22,973 bases of DNA from Microcaldota archaeon (GCA_026396425.1 JAPLWU010000094.1:1-22973); one strand, 5' to 3'. Positions 7,297 to 15,095 are shown, counted from the first letter of the stretch. Made by a program: numbers and translations. The notes: generated from the letters alone by a model not told the origin.

Positions 7297-7335
7297 ATGG
7301 GGGCGAGCGGAAGCCAGCTGCATGGGGGTGAGCCT
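7297..7335 (+). repeat. Duplicated ribosome-binding-site segment before the 252-aa gene
   Basis: ATGGGGGCGAGC (7297) and ATGGGGGTGAGC (7322) match at 11 of 12 positions with a 25-bp period. The second copy contains the GGTGA ribosome-binding site of the gene starting at 7336. The match is short and could be chance. Confidence 0.3.
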
Positions 7336-8094
7336 ATGGCATCGATAACCAGCGACAAAGCAAAACTGCTTGGGGTTCTGAAAAAGGAAATTGAAAACGC
7401 CGATGGCAAAATCGCCATTCTGGCAGGCCACTTCGCCCTAATCCACGATAAAGGCAGTGGGAAGCTTGTGCCCGGCATATTCCAAGAGTTGGGGGACATG
7501 GCCCAGAAGGAAGCGACGATGGCGCACCCGTACATGGGGCACTTCCCAAGCGAAACTTGGAAGTTGGGAGTTTTGCTCGGCAAGCATGCGAGCGAGATGG
7601 AGAAAGATGCGGCGTTTGTCATACTCGTCAATGACTGGCAGTGGGTTGAAAAAGTGGGCTTCGGGGAGGACAACCCTTACCGGCAGGAGTTCTACCAAAA
7701 ATCCGAATTGCCTGAGCTTTTTCAAAGCGAGCTAAGGGGAGCCAGTTTAAACGAGGAAATGGTTTTGCCCTTCCGCATGAAGGACGGCAGGGTAAACAAC
7801 AGGTTTTTCTTAAGCGAGCAAAGGTTGAGAAGCCAATTCGGCAATTATTACTCCAACACCTGCGACCTTGAAAACCAATGCGCGAGGGAGTTTATTCCGC
7901 TCCTCCTGCAGCTCCACAAAGAAGAAATCAAACTCCTGATAAGTTTCATACCAAGAACCTGCATGACTCCGATAAATTCCGGCTCCCAGGCGGCAAAAGA
8001 GATTTTCGGAGTCGAAATGAGAATAGTCAACGTATTCGTGAATGGAACTTTCCAAAATGACTTTTGGGAGGCGACGGAAATACACTCCTTCTGA
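7336..8094 (+). CDS. Unrecognised 252-aa protein
   Basis: I do not recognise this family. The reading frame is uninterrupted, and the ATG at 7336 has GGGGGTGA 4 nt upstream. A longer in-frame GTG start (7267) is less likely. The protein looks soluble: no signal peptide or transmembrane segment. It has a helical N-terminus (about 1-40), aromatic clusters (W-Q-W-V near 96-99, F-G-N-Y-Y near 177), and Cys at about 184, 189 and 214. The middle holds K-D-G-R-V-N-N-R-F-F-L-S-E and the end has S-G-S-Q-A-A-K-E-I-F-G-V. The alternation of predicted strands and helices suggests an alpha/beta enzyme-like fold, but no catalytic motif is clear. It is divergent from the Lrp-type regulator, which may control it, and convergent with purM (6 bp between the two stops). 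Confidence 0.75.
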   Translation: MASITSDKAKLLGVLKKEIENADGKIAILAGHFALIHDKGSGKLVPGIFQELGDMAQKEATMAHPYMGHFPSETWKLGVLLGKHASEMEKDAAFVILVNDWQWVEKVGFGEDNPYRQEFYQKSELPELFQSELRGASLNEEMVLPFRMKDGRVNNRFFLSEQRLRSQFGNYYSNTCDLENQCAREFIPLLLQLHKEEIKLLISFIPRTCMTPINSGSQAAKEIFGVEMRIVNVFVNGTFQNDFWEATEIHSF

Positions 8095-8100
8095 GAGTCG

Positions 8101-9099
8101 CTACCTGCTCAGCTCTATCTTCTCGCCCTCCCTATCGAGGATTACTTTTTGCTCTTTCGAGACCTCGCCAATAACGGATGCGCCAACCCCGTATTTTCCG
8201 CAAATGTGGATTGCCTTCTCCGCATCGGCCTCGGGGCAAACCACGCACATTCCGATTCCCATGTTGAATGTCGTGTACATCTCGCGGTCGTCGATTCCCG
8301 ACTCCATCATTAGCCGGAAAACCTTCGGGGGTTTCGGCATGGCATCCAGAAGGAAGCCAACGCCGGCGTATTCGCCAATCCTCATCATTTTTGAAAAAGC
8401 GCCGCCGGTTATGTGCGCAATGCCGCGAACGTCGATTTCGTTAAGCATTTCCATCACCGGCTTGACGTAAATTTTTGTGGGGGTGAGCAACTCGCTCCAA
8501 TTTTCTTTCTCAACGGCAACTCGCGCAAGAGTGAGGCCGTTCGAATGAACACCCGAACTCTCCAAACCAACAATAAAGTCGCCCTCTTTCATGGCCTCGC
8601 CGGTTATCACCTTGTCCTTCTCAACCACTCCGATGCAGCTCGCGGCCAAGTCGAATCCGGTTCCCTTCTCTGCCTTTATCACATCGGGCATGATGGCCGT
8701 TTCGCCCCCCAATATTGGGCATTCCGCCTCTTTCGCCCCAGAAACAAGGCCCTTCATCAGTTCGGAAACGAGCGACGCGTCCTCCTTCTCAATTGCGATA
8801 TAATCGACAAGGCCGACGGGCCTCGCGCCGACGCAGATTATGTCGTTGACATTCATGGCAACGCAGTCAATCCCAACGGTATCAAATTTCCCGAGCTCCT
8901 GCGCCACGAGAACTTTCGTGCCTACGCTGTCCGTGTGCATTGCCACGATTTTTCCGCCGATTTCCACCATTCCGGCGTAATGGCCCATGATTGGAACCAC
9001 ATTCTCGTTGTGGGTCGAGCGGACCAGCTCGTTTATTCCTGCCTGCATCCGCTTGACTTTTTGGATGTCAACCCCTGCCTCCGCATATGTTTTGGCCAT
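8101..9099 (-). CDS. purM: Phosphoribosylformylglycinamidine cyclo-ligase (AIR synthase)
   Basis: A 332-aa AIR synthase, which closes the imidazole ring of FGAM to make AIR using ATP. Signature blocks are M-H-T-D-S-V-G-T-K-V (substrate/ATP loop), A-M-N-V-N-D-I-I-C-V-G-A-R-P, G-G-E-T-A-I-M-P-D, G-L-E-S-S-G-V-H-S-N-G, and H-I-T-G-G-A-F. Length is normal for PurM. The ATG at 9099 starts M-A-K-T-Y-A-E-A-G, which agrees with family N-termini; a longer start at 9129 would add an unrelated stretch. GGTGG lies 6 nt upstream. It is the last gene of the pur operon. Its start codon overlaps the stop (TGA) of a 38-codon reading frame that itself begins with the same nine residues. Confidence 0.95.
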   Translation of the reverse strand: MAKTYAEAGVDIQKVKRMQAGINELVRSTHNENVVPIMGHYAGMVEIGGKIVAMHTDSVGTKVLVAQELGKFDTVGIDCVAMNVNDIICVGARPVGLVDYIAIEKEDASLVSELMKGLVSGAKEAECPILGGETAIMPDVIKAEKGTGFDLAASCIGVVEKDKVITGEAMKEGDFIVGLESSGVHSNGLTLARVAVEKENWSELLTPTKIYVKPVMEMLNEIDVRGIAHITGGAFSKMMRIGEYAGVGFLLDAMPKPPKVFRLMMESGIDDREMYTTFNMGIGMCVVCPEADAEKAIHICGKYGVGASVIGEVSKEQKVILDREGEKIELSR

Positions 9100-9226
9100 C
9101 ACAATCCACCCTTCACTCGCTCCCGCCATTCATGTCCCAACCCATTCGTCTGCTTCGCTCGTTTTCTCGCCCTCGCGTCATTTCCCTCGCCTGCTTCGGC
9201 ATAAGTTTTGGCCATTATGAACCACC
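9074..9226 (-). repeat. Duplicated 5' end of purM (ribosome-binding site, start and first nine codons)
   Basis: Segments 9074-9110 and 9190-9226 match at about 30 of 37 positions with a 116-bp period. Both contain GGTGG, an ATG and codons for M-A-K-T-Y-A-E-A-G. Differences are largely synonymous or in the spacer. The upstream copy follows the purD stop directly (TAATG), which is the likely ancestral position of the purM start. Confidence 0.75.
9099..9215 (-). CDS. Small 38-codon reading frame between purD and purM
   Basis: This frame starts on the purD stop (TAATG) and ends on the purM start (TGATG), so ribosomes could pass from purD through it into purM. It begins M-A-K-T-Y-A-E-A-G, identical to the PurM N-terminus, then continues with an unrelated Arg/Lys-rich tail with no known motif. 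GGTGG precedes it at the same spacing as for purM. It is probably a by-product of a partial duplication; it might also work only as a coupling leader. Whether a stable peptide is made cannot be told from sequence. Confidence 0.35.
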   Translation of the reverse strand: MAKTYAEAGEGNDARARKRAKQTNGLGHEWRERVKGGL

Positions 9227-10552
9227 GCTGCGTCTTAGTTGCTTCATATGTTCAATTCTTTTTATTATTAGCTGCTTCGTGCCTATATCCTTTCTGTGGA
9301 AGAGCGGGCCCTTGGCGAAGCCGATTGCCTTTTCCGCAATTTTTTCTGCCTCCTCAATCGAATCCGCAATCCCCAAAACTCCCGCGCTCCTCGAGCTTCC
9401 TGTGTAAATTATGCCGTCGCGCTCGTCAACCGAAGCGTAGTACAGGCGGGCGCCAACCCCGACAATTTTTTTCTCGTCGAGTTCGATTTTTTCATTCTTT
9501 CTCGGATTTTCCGGATAGCCGGCGGGAACGAGGTATTTGCAGACTGTGGCTTTTCTTTCGAATGAGATGGCGCTTGCTTTCGCACTCAATTTGCCATTCG
9601 CAACTCCCTCAACCGCTTCAACAAAATTCCCGTTGAAGATTGCCAGCACGTTCATGGCTTCCGGGTCGCCCAGCCTCGAATTGAATTCCACGGCTTTCAC
9701 GCCCTTTTTTCCGGCCATGAACTGCCCGTACAGGAAGCCGCGGTAATCCGCGCCTTTTTTCGCGAGCGCCGAAACGGTTTTTTTCATTATTTTTATTCCT
9801 TCCTCGTAATCGCTTCTCGCAATGAAGGGGAGAAGATGATTCGAATCTGAGTAGGAGCCCATTCCTCCAGTATTTGGCCCAACGTCACCAATCCCCGCTC
9901 GCTTGTGGTCCTGCACCGCGGGCATCCCAATAACATTCTTGCCATCAACGAATGCCTGCAAAGTGAATTCCTCGCCAATCAATTTCTCCTCTATTATTAC
10001 GCTCGGTATCCCCCCCATTTTGCTTTCGAGAATCTCTTTCGCGTATTTTTTCGCCTCGCTCGCATCCTTGAGCTGGTAGCCCGTGACTTTCACGCCTTTT
10101 CCGCCGGTGAGGCCTGCTGGCTTTACCGCTACCTCGCCCAACTCATCAATAAATTTGGCGGCTTCTTTCGCATTTTCAAAAATCCCAAACTTCGGGCAGC
10201 CGGGAATTTTCGCCTCGCGCATGAGATTTCTTGCAAAGCTTTTGTCCCATTCGATTCGCGCCGCTTGTTTTACGGGCCCGGCACAAGGCACGCCGCTCGC
10301 AACCAGCGCATCGGAAACTCCTGCCGCGAGAACGGCATCTGGGCTCGGGATTGCGACGTCGATATTCCTGCCAGCGGCCCATTTCGAAACTTCTTCGGGA
10401 TTGTGAATATTGCCAATCGCGAACTCTTTCGAAATTTTCGCCAAACCGGGATTGCGCGCGCTCATGAACGAGTAAAGTTCGCCCCCGCTCCTGACCACCG
10501 CCTCGCCAATCGCGTGCTCGCGAGCGCCGTTCCCGACAAGAAGGACGCGCAC
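9215..10552 (-). CDS. purD: Phosphoribosylamine-glycine ligase (GAR synthetase)
   Basis: A 445-aa ATP-grasp enzyme that joins glycine to phosphoribosylamine. The N-terminus R-V-L-L-V-G-N-G-A-R-E-H-A-I is typical. The ATP-grasp region includes K-P-A-G-L-T-G-G-K-G-V, E-E-K-L-I-G-E-E-F-T and E-F-N-S-R-L-G-D-P-E, the metal-binding end. Q-D-H-K-R and G-P-N-T-G-G-M-G are also present. The frame is intact. The start is GTG at 10552, with GGGTGA 4 nt upstream; that TGA is also the stop of purF, so translation is coupled. Its product feeds the steps upstream of PurL and PurM. Confidence 0.95.
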   Translation of the reverse strand: MRVLLVGNGAREHAIGEAVVRSGGELYSFMSARNPGLAKISKEFAIGNIHNPEEVSKWAAGRNIDVAIPSPDAVLAAGVSDALVASGVPCAGPVKQAARIEWDKSFARNLMREAKIPGCPKFGIFENAKEAAKFIDELGEVAVKPAGLTGGKGVKVTGYQLKDASEAKKYAKEILESKMGGIPSVIIEEKLIGEEFTLQAFVDGKNVIGMPAVQDHKRAGIGDVGPNTGGMGSYSDSNHLLPFIARSDYEEGIKIMKKTVSALAKKGADYRGFLYGQFMAGKKGVKAVEFNSRLGDPEAMNVLAIFNGNFVEAVEGVANGKLSAKASAISFERKATVCKYLVPAGYPENPRKNEKIELDEKKIVGVGARLYYASVDERDGIIYTGSSRSAGVLGIADSIEEAEKIAEKAIGFAKGPLFHRKDIGTKQLIIKRIEHMKQLRRSGGS

Positions 10553-10556
10553 AACA

Positions 10557-11777
10557 TCACCCGATTTTCTCCCAGCACCTGCCGGCGGAATTGTACCTGC
10601 CGTTCTTCACCTCGTCCGCGAGCCTCTGCCCCACCGGAGTGGGGTAGGAATCCATGAGGCAGCCGAGGCAGAGCTTTCCTTTCTTCCCGATGGCCTTGAC
10701 CATGCCGCTGATGGAGATGTACTCGAGCGAATCCGCGCCCGACATTTTCCGTATCTCCTCGAGCGAGTGCTTGTAAGCAGCAAGCTCCTTGTAGGTTGGG
10801 AGGTCTATCCCGTAGAAGCATGGCGAGACAATTGGCGGGCACGCGATGCGGACATGCACCTCCTTCGCGCCGGCCTTGCGGAGCATGCGAACGATTGGCC
10901 CGATTGTCGTGCCCCTCACGATGCTGTCGTCGATAACCACGAGCTTCTTCCCTTTTATGGCGCTCTTGAGCGGGTTGAGCTTGAGGAAAGTGGCGCTCAC
11001 GCGCTTGCTCTGGTCGGGCATGATGAAAGTCCTGCCTACGTAGCGGTTTTTGGTGAGGGCCTCCACCGCCGGGATTCCGCTCACTTTCGAATAGCCGAGC
11101 GCCGCAATCTTCGAGGTGTCTGGAACCGCCACGACTATGTCTGCCTTGACCGGGAAGCTGCGGGCGAGAATTTCGCCCAACCTGAACCTGACGTCGTAGA
11201 CGAGCCTGCCGTCGATGAGCGAATCCTGCCTCGCGAAATACGCGTACTCGAACATGCAGTGCGCGCGCCTTCCGGATTTTTTCACAATGCGCCTGTGCAC
11301 CTTGTTCCTGCTTACCACGAATACCTCGCCGGGCTTCACGTCGCCAGTGACGGTCATGTTGTTTATGTCAATCGCGGTGCTTTCCGAGGCGAAAACTATC
11401 CTTTTGTTGTTAATCGCGTAGCAGAGCGGCTTTATGCCGAGAGGGTCGCGGAAGGCGACGAGTTCGCCCTCGCCAGTCATCAAAACGACCGAGTACGAGC
11501 CGTCCAATTTGTCCATGCAGGCCCTTGCCGCCTTCCAGATATTGTTCTTGCTCCTTATCATCTCCTGGGCGAACCGATTGAGTATTACCTCGGCATCGCA
11601 AGATGAGGCGAAGTGCCTCCCAGCGCCCTTGAGCAAGTTCTTTTCCGATGCGAAATTCGCTATGTTGCCGTTATGAACGAGCGCGATTCCCTTCTTCGGG
11701 TAGTTGACCATTATGGGCTGCGCATCATCTTCGACGCAAGCGCCCGTGGTCGGGTATCGCACGTGGCCCATCCCCAC
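10557..11777 (-). pseudogene. purF: Amidophosphoribosyltransferase, C-terminal part after a frameshift
   Basis: About 406 residues in a different frame from the N-terminal part (11790-12009). It begins at G-M-G-H-V-R-Y-P-T-T-G of the Ntn glutaminase domain (further blocks V-H-N-G-N-I-A-N and D-G-S-Y-S-V-V-L). It continues through the phosphoribosyltransferase domain with the PRPP-binding motif V-V-I-D-D-S-I-V-R-G-T-T. The C-terminal C-W-E-K-I-G is directly followed by purD. Cys residues near F-Y-G-I-D and C-L-G-C may reflect the iron-sulphur cluster type seen in many PurF proteins. With one frame correction the whole gene would give about 480 residues, a normal length, and no other damage is visible. 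The lesion may be real, a population variant or an assembly error. The reaction would be formation of phosphoribosylamine from PRPP and glutamine, the first step of the pathway. Confidence 0.85.
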
Positions 11778-12009
11778 ATGGCCGTTGGCCGTGCATCCCC
11801 TTTAGGTCCTTCTCGCTGAAAAGTTCCGCGACGAGGCCCGCGCCCTTCTTCGTGCGGATTCCGCTCGAGTTTAGGATTGCTATTCCTGCGCTGTCCTGGC
11901 CCCTGTGCTGTATCGAAACCAGTCCATTGTAAATTCTGTACGAAACGTCCTTCTTTACGAATGAGTAGATGCCGAAAACACCGCACGAGTCGTGCTTCCC
12001 CTCAATCAT
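11725..12009 (-). pseudogene. purF: Amidophosphoribosyltransferase, N-terminal part before the frameshift
   Basis: The ATG at 12009 begins M-I-E-G-K-H-D-S-C-G-V-F-G-I-Y. Cys9 would become the N-terminal catalytic nucleophile of the Ntn glutaminase after removal of an eight-residue propeptide. H-R-G-Q-D-S-A-G-I follows as expected. Homology continues to about 11793 (E-K-D-L-K-G), then the frame leaves the family and stops at 11725. The correct continuation is in the next frame. The start overlaps the stop of a 34-codon frame (ATGA), and only this ATG is in frame. Upstream of it, two degraded copies of the same propeptide-Cys segment are present. Confidence 0.85.
11779..11792 (-). repeat. Perfect 7-bp tandem duplication at the purF frameshift
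   Basis: TGGCCGT occurs twice head to tail (ACGGCCA on the coding strand). Removing one unit restores the frame from D-L-K-G to G-M-G-H-V-R-Y-P, leaving G-M-H-G-H-V-G-M-G-H-V-R-Y. A tandem duplication of a length not divisible by three is therefore a sufficient explanation of the lesion. Confidence 0.7.
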
Positions 12010-12110
12010 TGCCCCTGCCTTCGCGTCGCACGAGTCGTGCTTGCCTTCGATTCCATGCCCGCTCGCCCTCGCTCCTCGCCCCTCGGCAAAGTCGCGCTTG
12101 CCATCAACAT
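11982..12110 (-). repeat. Three imperfect copies of the purF 5' end
   Basis: Copy 1 (11982-12006, the gene itself) and copy 2 (12027-12051) match at about 22 of 25 positions. Copy 3 (12088-12110) is more degraded but keeps AGTCG-GCTTGCC. On the minus strand all three are preceded by an ATG at the same end. They encode I-E-G-K-H-D-S-C, I-E-G-K-H-D-S-C and V-D-G-K-R-D-F-A if read in the purF frame. Confidence 0.7.
12006..12110 (-). CDS. Small 34-codon reading frame between purL and purF
   Basis: An ATG 6 nt after the purL stop opens a frame of 34 codons, rich in Arg, Ala and Ser. Its TGA overlaps the purF ATG (ATGA). It runs through the two upstream repeat copies, but in a different frame from purF. 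The tight links on both sides mirror the small frame between purD and purM. It has no known motif. It may be a chance outcome of the repeats or a coupling leader. Confidence 0.28.
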   Translation of the reverse strand: MLMASATLPRGEERGRAGMESKASTTRATRRQGQ

Positions 12111-12116
12111 TTGCTT

Positions 12117-13352
12117 TCAAAGCCTTCCCCCCATTACCTTGAACATCTCCTTCTCCCATGCCTCTTTCATTTTGCCAACTTCGATTTCGAAGCCCGCAAT
12201 CTTAAGCCTATCTCCGCCGGTTTTCCCCACAACAAAAGCGGTAACGTTGGCCTTCTTCGCCATCTCCAATACCTTTTCGGGTTTTTTTGTTGAAATTATG
12301 TAGCGGGCATTTGTTTCGGAGAATAATTTTTCATCATTCCTCGCAATCTTGCCGGGAATTTTCTCCAAATCGATTTCCGCCCCGATTCCGGCCTCGATGC
12401 ACATTTCCGCAAGCGCAATCGCCAGGCCCCCCTTGGAACAATCGTGGCTCGCGGAAACGAATTCGTTCGCACCATAAACAAAATCCGCGTTTTTCTTCTC
12501 CTCCTTCCAATCCACTTTTGGGACATCGCCGAGCTCCTCGCCGTGAATAATCCTGTAGTACTCGCTCCCTCCCATTTCGCCCTTTGTTTCGCCAATCAAA
12601 ATTATGCTCTCGCCTTCATGAAAAGCCATCCCTCGAATTCTTTTTCTGTCATCAATAACTCCGAGCATCACAATCACTGGCGCGGGCTTTATGGCCACGT
12701 GCGTCTCGTCATCCTCGTTGTAGAAGCTCACGTTCCCGCCAACGCAGGGCGAGTCGAAGGCAATGCATCCGTCTGCTATCCCCCTTATTGCTTCGGCGAA
12801 AGTCCACATGACTTCCGGCTTTTCGGGATTCCCGAAACTCAAATTGTCCACGAGCGCAATCGGCTTCGCCCCAACGCACACGAGATTTCGGGCGCACTCT
12901 GCCACTGCGCAGGCCCCGCCCACATACGCATCCAAATAGGCATGCGCAGAATTGCAGTCGCTCTTTATCGCTATCGCGCCCCCGTTGGGCGCAAGCATCA
13001 CGGCGGCATCGCCCTTGCCGGCCTTGAGAGCGCTCCTGTCGCCCACCTCGTGGTCGTACTGCTGGTAAACCCATCTCCTGGAGCAGAGATTTTCGCTTGC
13101 CAGCAGTTTCAGCATCACTTCGGCGAGGTTTTTAGGTTCGACGATTTTTTTCGAGATTTTTTTTGCCGCTGGTTTTGCCATCTTTCTCTCAACGACGGGA
13201 ACGTCGGCGAGGATGTGGGTGGGGAGCTGCACGACGACCTTGCCGCCCATCATGACCGTGAAATCCTTTCCTTCGACAATTTCCCCGATTATCGCGTATG
13301 GCAATTCGTATTTGTTGAGGATTGCCTCCATCTCGGCGACTTCGGCCTGTCC
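12117..13352 (-). pseudogene. purL: FGAM synthase large subunit, C-terminal part
   Basis: About 411 codons continue PurL in a different frame from the N-terminal part. Homology resumes near E-V-A-E-M-E-A-I-L-N-K-Y, then G-E-I-V-E-G-K, P-T-H-I-L-A-D-V-P-V-V-E-R, and the second AIRS-like half: G-D-A-A-V-M-L-A-P-N-G-G, V-C-V-G-A-K-P-I-A-L-V-D-N-L-S-F-G-N-P, C-V-G-G-N-V-S-F-Y-N, and H-D-C-S-K-G-G-L-A. It ends V-M-G-G-R-L. The upstream part of this frame (13353-13919) is only the shadow of the N-terminal part. Compared with family members, roughly 95 residues expected after D-R-P (the segment with V-Q-V-G-D-P-F and Q-D-L-G-A-A-G-L) are absent. Without that segment the enzyme should not fold normally. 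Confidence 0.85.
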
Positions 13353-14020
13353 ATCTCGCTGTTCTCGTCCAAAGTCCTGGATGCGAAAGTTACGCCGTGA
13401 ACGCCGTCCCTTCCGGTCGAGCCGCCGGCCAATATGAGGACGTCGCCAGGAGCCTTGGCATAGCCCTGCACAATCTTGTCTTTGCGCACGAAGCCGAAGC
13501 TCGCCACGTTCACGAGGCAGTTTTTCTCGAAGCTTTTGTCGAACTGCACTTCGCCCGCGACCGTGGGCACGCCGATGCAGTTTCCGTAATCCGCAACGCC
13601 TTTCACAACATAACGGAAGAGCCATTGGCTGTGCGGCGAGTTGAGCGAGCCAAAATGAAGCGAATCCAAAAATCCGACGGGGTAGGCGCCCAGTGCCAGA
13701 ATATCGCGGACAATTCCACCGATTCCCGTAGCAGAGCCGCCGTAAGGCTCGATTGCCGAAGGGTGATTGTGGGTTTCGACCTTGAAGTTGGCTGCCCAGC
13801 CCTTGCCGATATCGACGACTCCCGAGTCGTAGCCGGGCCCGACCAGCACGCGCTCGCCCTTCGTGGGCAGTTTGGCAAGGTGGGGCCTGCTGCTCTTGTA
13901 GGAGCAGTGCTCGCTCCACATGATGTCAATCATCCCCCACTCAACTTCGTTGGGTTCCCTGCCCAAAATCTGGCGAACCTGTTTCTGTTCTTCTGCAGTC
14001 AAATCAACTTGAGCGGTCAT
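13289..14020 (-). pseudogene. purL: FGAM synthase large subunit, N-terminal part
   Basis: The ATG at 14020 overlaps the purQ stop (ATGA), a typical coupling of PurQ and PurL. Residues 1-226 match PurL: W-S-E-H-C-S-Y-K-S-S, G-Y-D-S-G-V-V-D-I-G, V-E-T-H-N-H-P-S-A-I-E-P-Y-G-G-S-A-T-G-I-G-G, and G-R-D-G-V-H-G-V-T-F-A-S. After S-E-M-D-R-P (ending near 13343) the frame leaves the family and stops at 13289. PurL with PurQ and PurS converts FGAR to FGAM using ATP and glutamine. The break combines a missing block of about 95 codons with a frame change. GAGATGGA occurs on both sides of the junction (13350-13357 and 13327-13334), so a deletion between short repeats is possible. Confidence 0.85.
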
Positions 14021-14685
14021 TTCAGCACTTCCAGTATTTTGAGCCCGTCTTTTCCTCCGAGGATTTCCTCGCAGGCCCTTTCCGGGTGGGGCATCATGCC
14101 CATCACGTTGCCTTCGGGATTGCAAATCCCCGCAATGTTCGAGAGTGAGCCGTTGGGATTTGATTCATAAGTTTCGTTTCCGCCCGCATCAACGTACTTA
14201 AACACGATTTGGTCGTTCTGCTCGAGCTCGCGCAAACCTTTTTCATCAATAAAGTATCTTCCCTCGTTGTGCGCAATGGGAACAGAAACAAAATCTTCAA
14301 CCTTCCTCGCAAACAAACTTCTACCGCCAGTTTTTTTGAGCCGAATCCACTTGCACACGAAATTCAGGCCGTCGTTCCGCAGCAGGGAGCCGGGCAGCAT
14401 GCCCGTTTCAGTTAAAATCTGAAAACCATTGCAGACTCCGAGGACGGGCTTTCCTTCTTTTGCCATCTCCCGCACTTCCTTCATGGCCGGGGAGAAAGCA
14501 GCTATTATTCCTGCGCGAAGATGGTCGCCGTATGTGAATCCTCCAGGCAGAACAACGACGTCGAACTCGCCTCCCTTGAACTCGCGGTGCCAGACCAATT
14601 TCACTTTTCGTTTGAGCACGTCGCCTAGGGCGTGGACCATGTCCATGTCGCAGTTGCTTCCGGGGAAGCGGATTACGGCTATCAT
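14017..14685 (-). CDS. purQ: FGAM synthase glutaminase subunit
   Basis: A 222-aa class I glutamine amidotransferase that supplies ammonia to PurL. It has the N-terminal R-F-P-G-S-N-C-D-M-D, the oxyanion region L-P-G-G-F-T-Y-G-D-H-L-R-A-G, the nucleophile Cys85 in V-C-N-G-F-Q, and the catalytic His200/Glu202 in M-P-H-P-E. The length is as expected for PurQ. The start M-I-A-V-I-R-F at 14685 fits the family; upstream in-frame codons are repeat-derived. It overlaps purL by 4 nt. About 149 nt separate it from purS, unusually long inside an otherwise tight operon, and this spacer is filled with repeats. Confidence 0.95.
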   Translation of the reverse strand: MIAVIRFPGSNCDMDMVHALGDVLKRKVKLVWHREFKGGEFDVVVLPGGFTYGDHLRAGIIAAFSPAMKEVREMAKEGKPVLGVCNGFQILTETGMLPGSLLRNDGLNFVCKWIRLKKTGGRSLFARKVEDFVSVPIAHNEGRYFIDEKGLRELEQNDQIVFKYVDAGGNETYESNPNGSLSNIAGICNPEGNVMGMMPHPERACEEILGGKDGLKILEVLK

Positions 14686-14700
14686 TTTCTCAACTTCCAA

Positions 14701-14782
14701 TTTCGCAAGCTTTTCGCCGAATCGCAAACCATTTCATTTTTTTCATTCTTCATTCGTTTCGCGAGCGTTCGCCGACTCGAAA
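14701..14782. repeat. Duplicated segment just upstream of purQ
   Basis: Segments 14701-14728 and 14757-14782 share TTTCGC-AGC-TTCGCCGA-TCG-AAA, about 23 of 28 aligned columns, with a 56-bp period. Between and beyond them are repeated ATGAAA/ATGAAAAA motifs on the minus strand. The spacer from 14686 to 14834 contains no convincing gene. Confidence 0.5.
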
Positions 14783-14834
14783 CGTTTCATTTTTCATTTG
14801 TTTCATTTCTTTCGTTTTTTCTTGGTTCACTTCT

Positions 14835-15095
14835 TCACTTTGACGGCCTGACGACTATCGAGTAGTTTTGCGCGACAGGATTCGCGAGCCGCAAATCATT
14901 GGTCATTTTCTCGGCGATAGCGCGAGCCTCGTTTTCGTTTTTGGCCTCGAGCGTTATCTTCAAAAGCTTGGCGCTCCGGACGGATTCGACCATTGCGAAG
15001 CCGTTCTTGTTCATCAGGTCGCGCTTAATCGTTTCGCCTTCCGGGTCCTTAGCCGCGGGCTTGGGCTCGATGATGAGCTCTGCAATATACTTCAT
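14835..15095 (-). CDS. purS: FGAM synthase small subunit
   Basis: An 86-aa PurS, the small dimeric subunit that bridges PurQ and PurL. The sequence M-K-Y-I-A-E-L-I-I-E-P-K, D-P-E-G-E-T-I-K-R-D-L, and the final strands V-A-Q-N-Y-S-I-V-V-R-P fit the family and its normal length. The ATG at 15095 is chosen because the TATA box at 15141-15152 places transcription start near 15120. That is downstream of an earlier in-frame ATG (15134), which would encode M-K-Y-I-F and looks like a short copy of the true start. GAGAGG precedes the chosen ATG. It is the first gene of the pur operon. Confidence 0.92.
   Translation of the reverse strand: MKYIAELIIEPKPAAKDPEGETIKRDLMNKNGFAMVESVRSAKLLKITLEAKNENEARAIAEKMTNDLRLANPVAQNYSIVVRPSK

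Noticed and set aside
10767..11606. 279-codon plus-strand frame opposite purF
   Set aside because: It is antisense to conserved phosphoribosyltransferase sequence, with no family resemblance and no promoter.
13353..13919. N-terminal extension of the purL C-terminal frame
   Set aside because: It is the shifted-frame shadow of the true PurL N-terminal part and has Arg/Gly/Leu-rich composition without homology.
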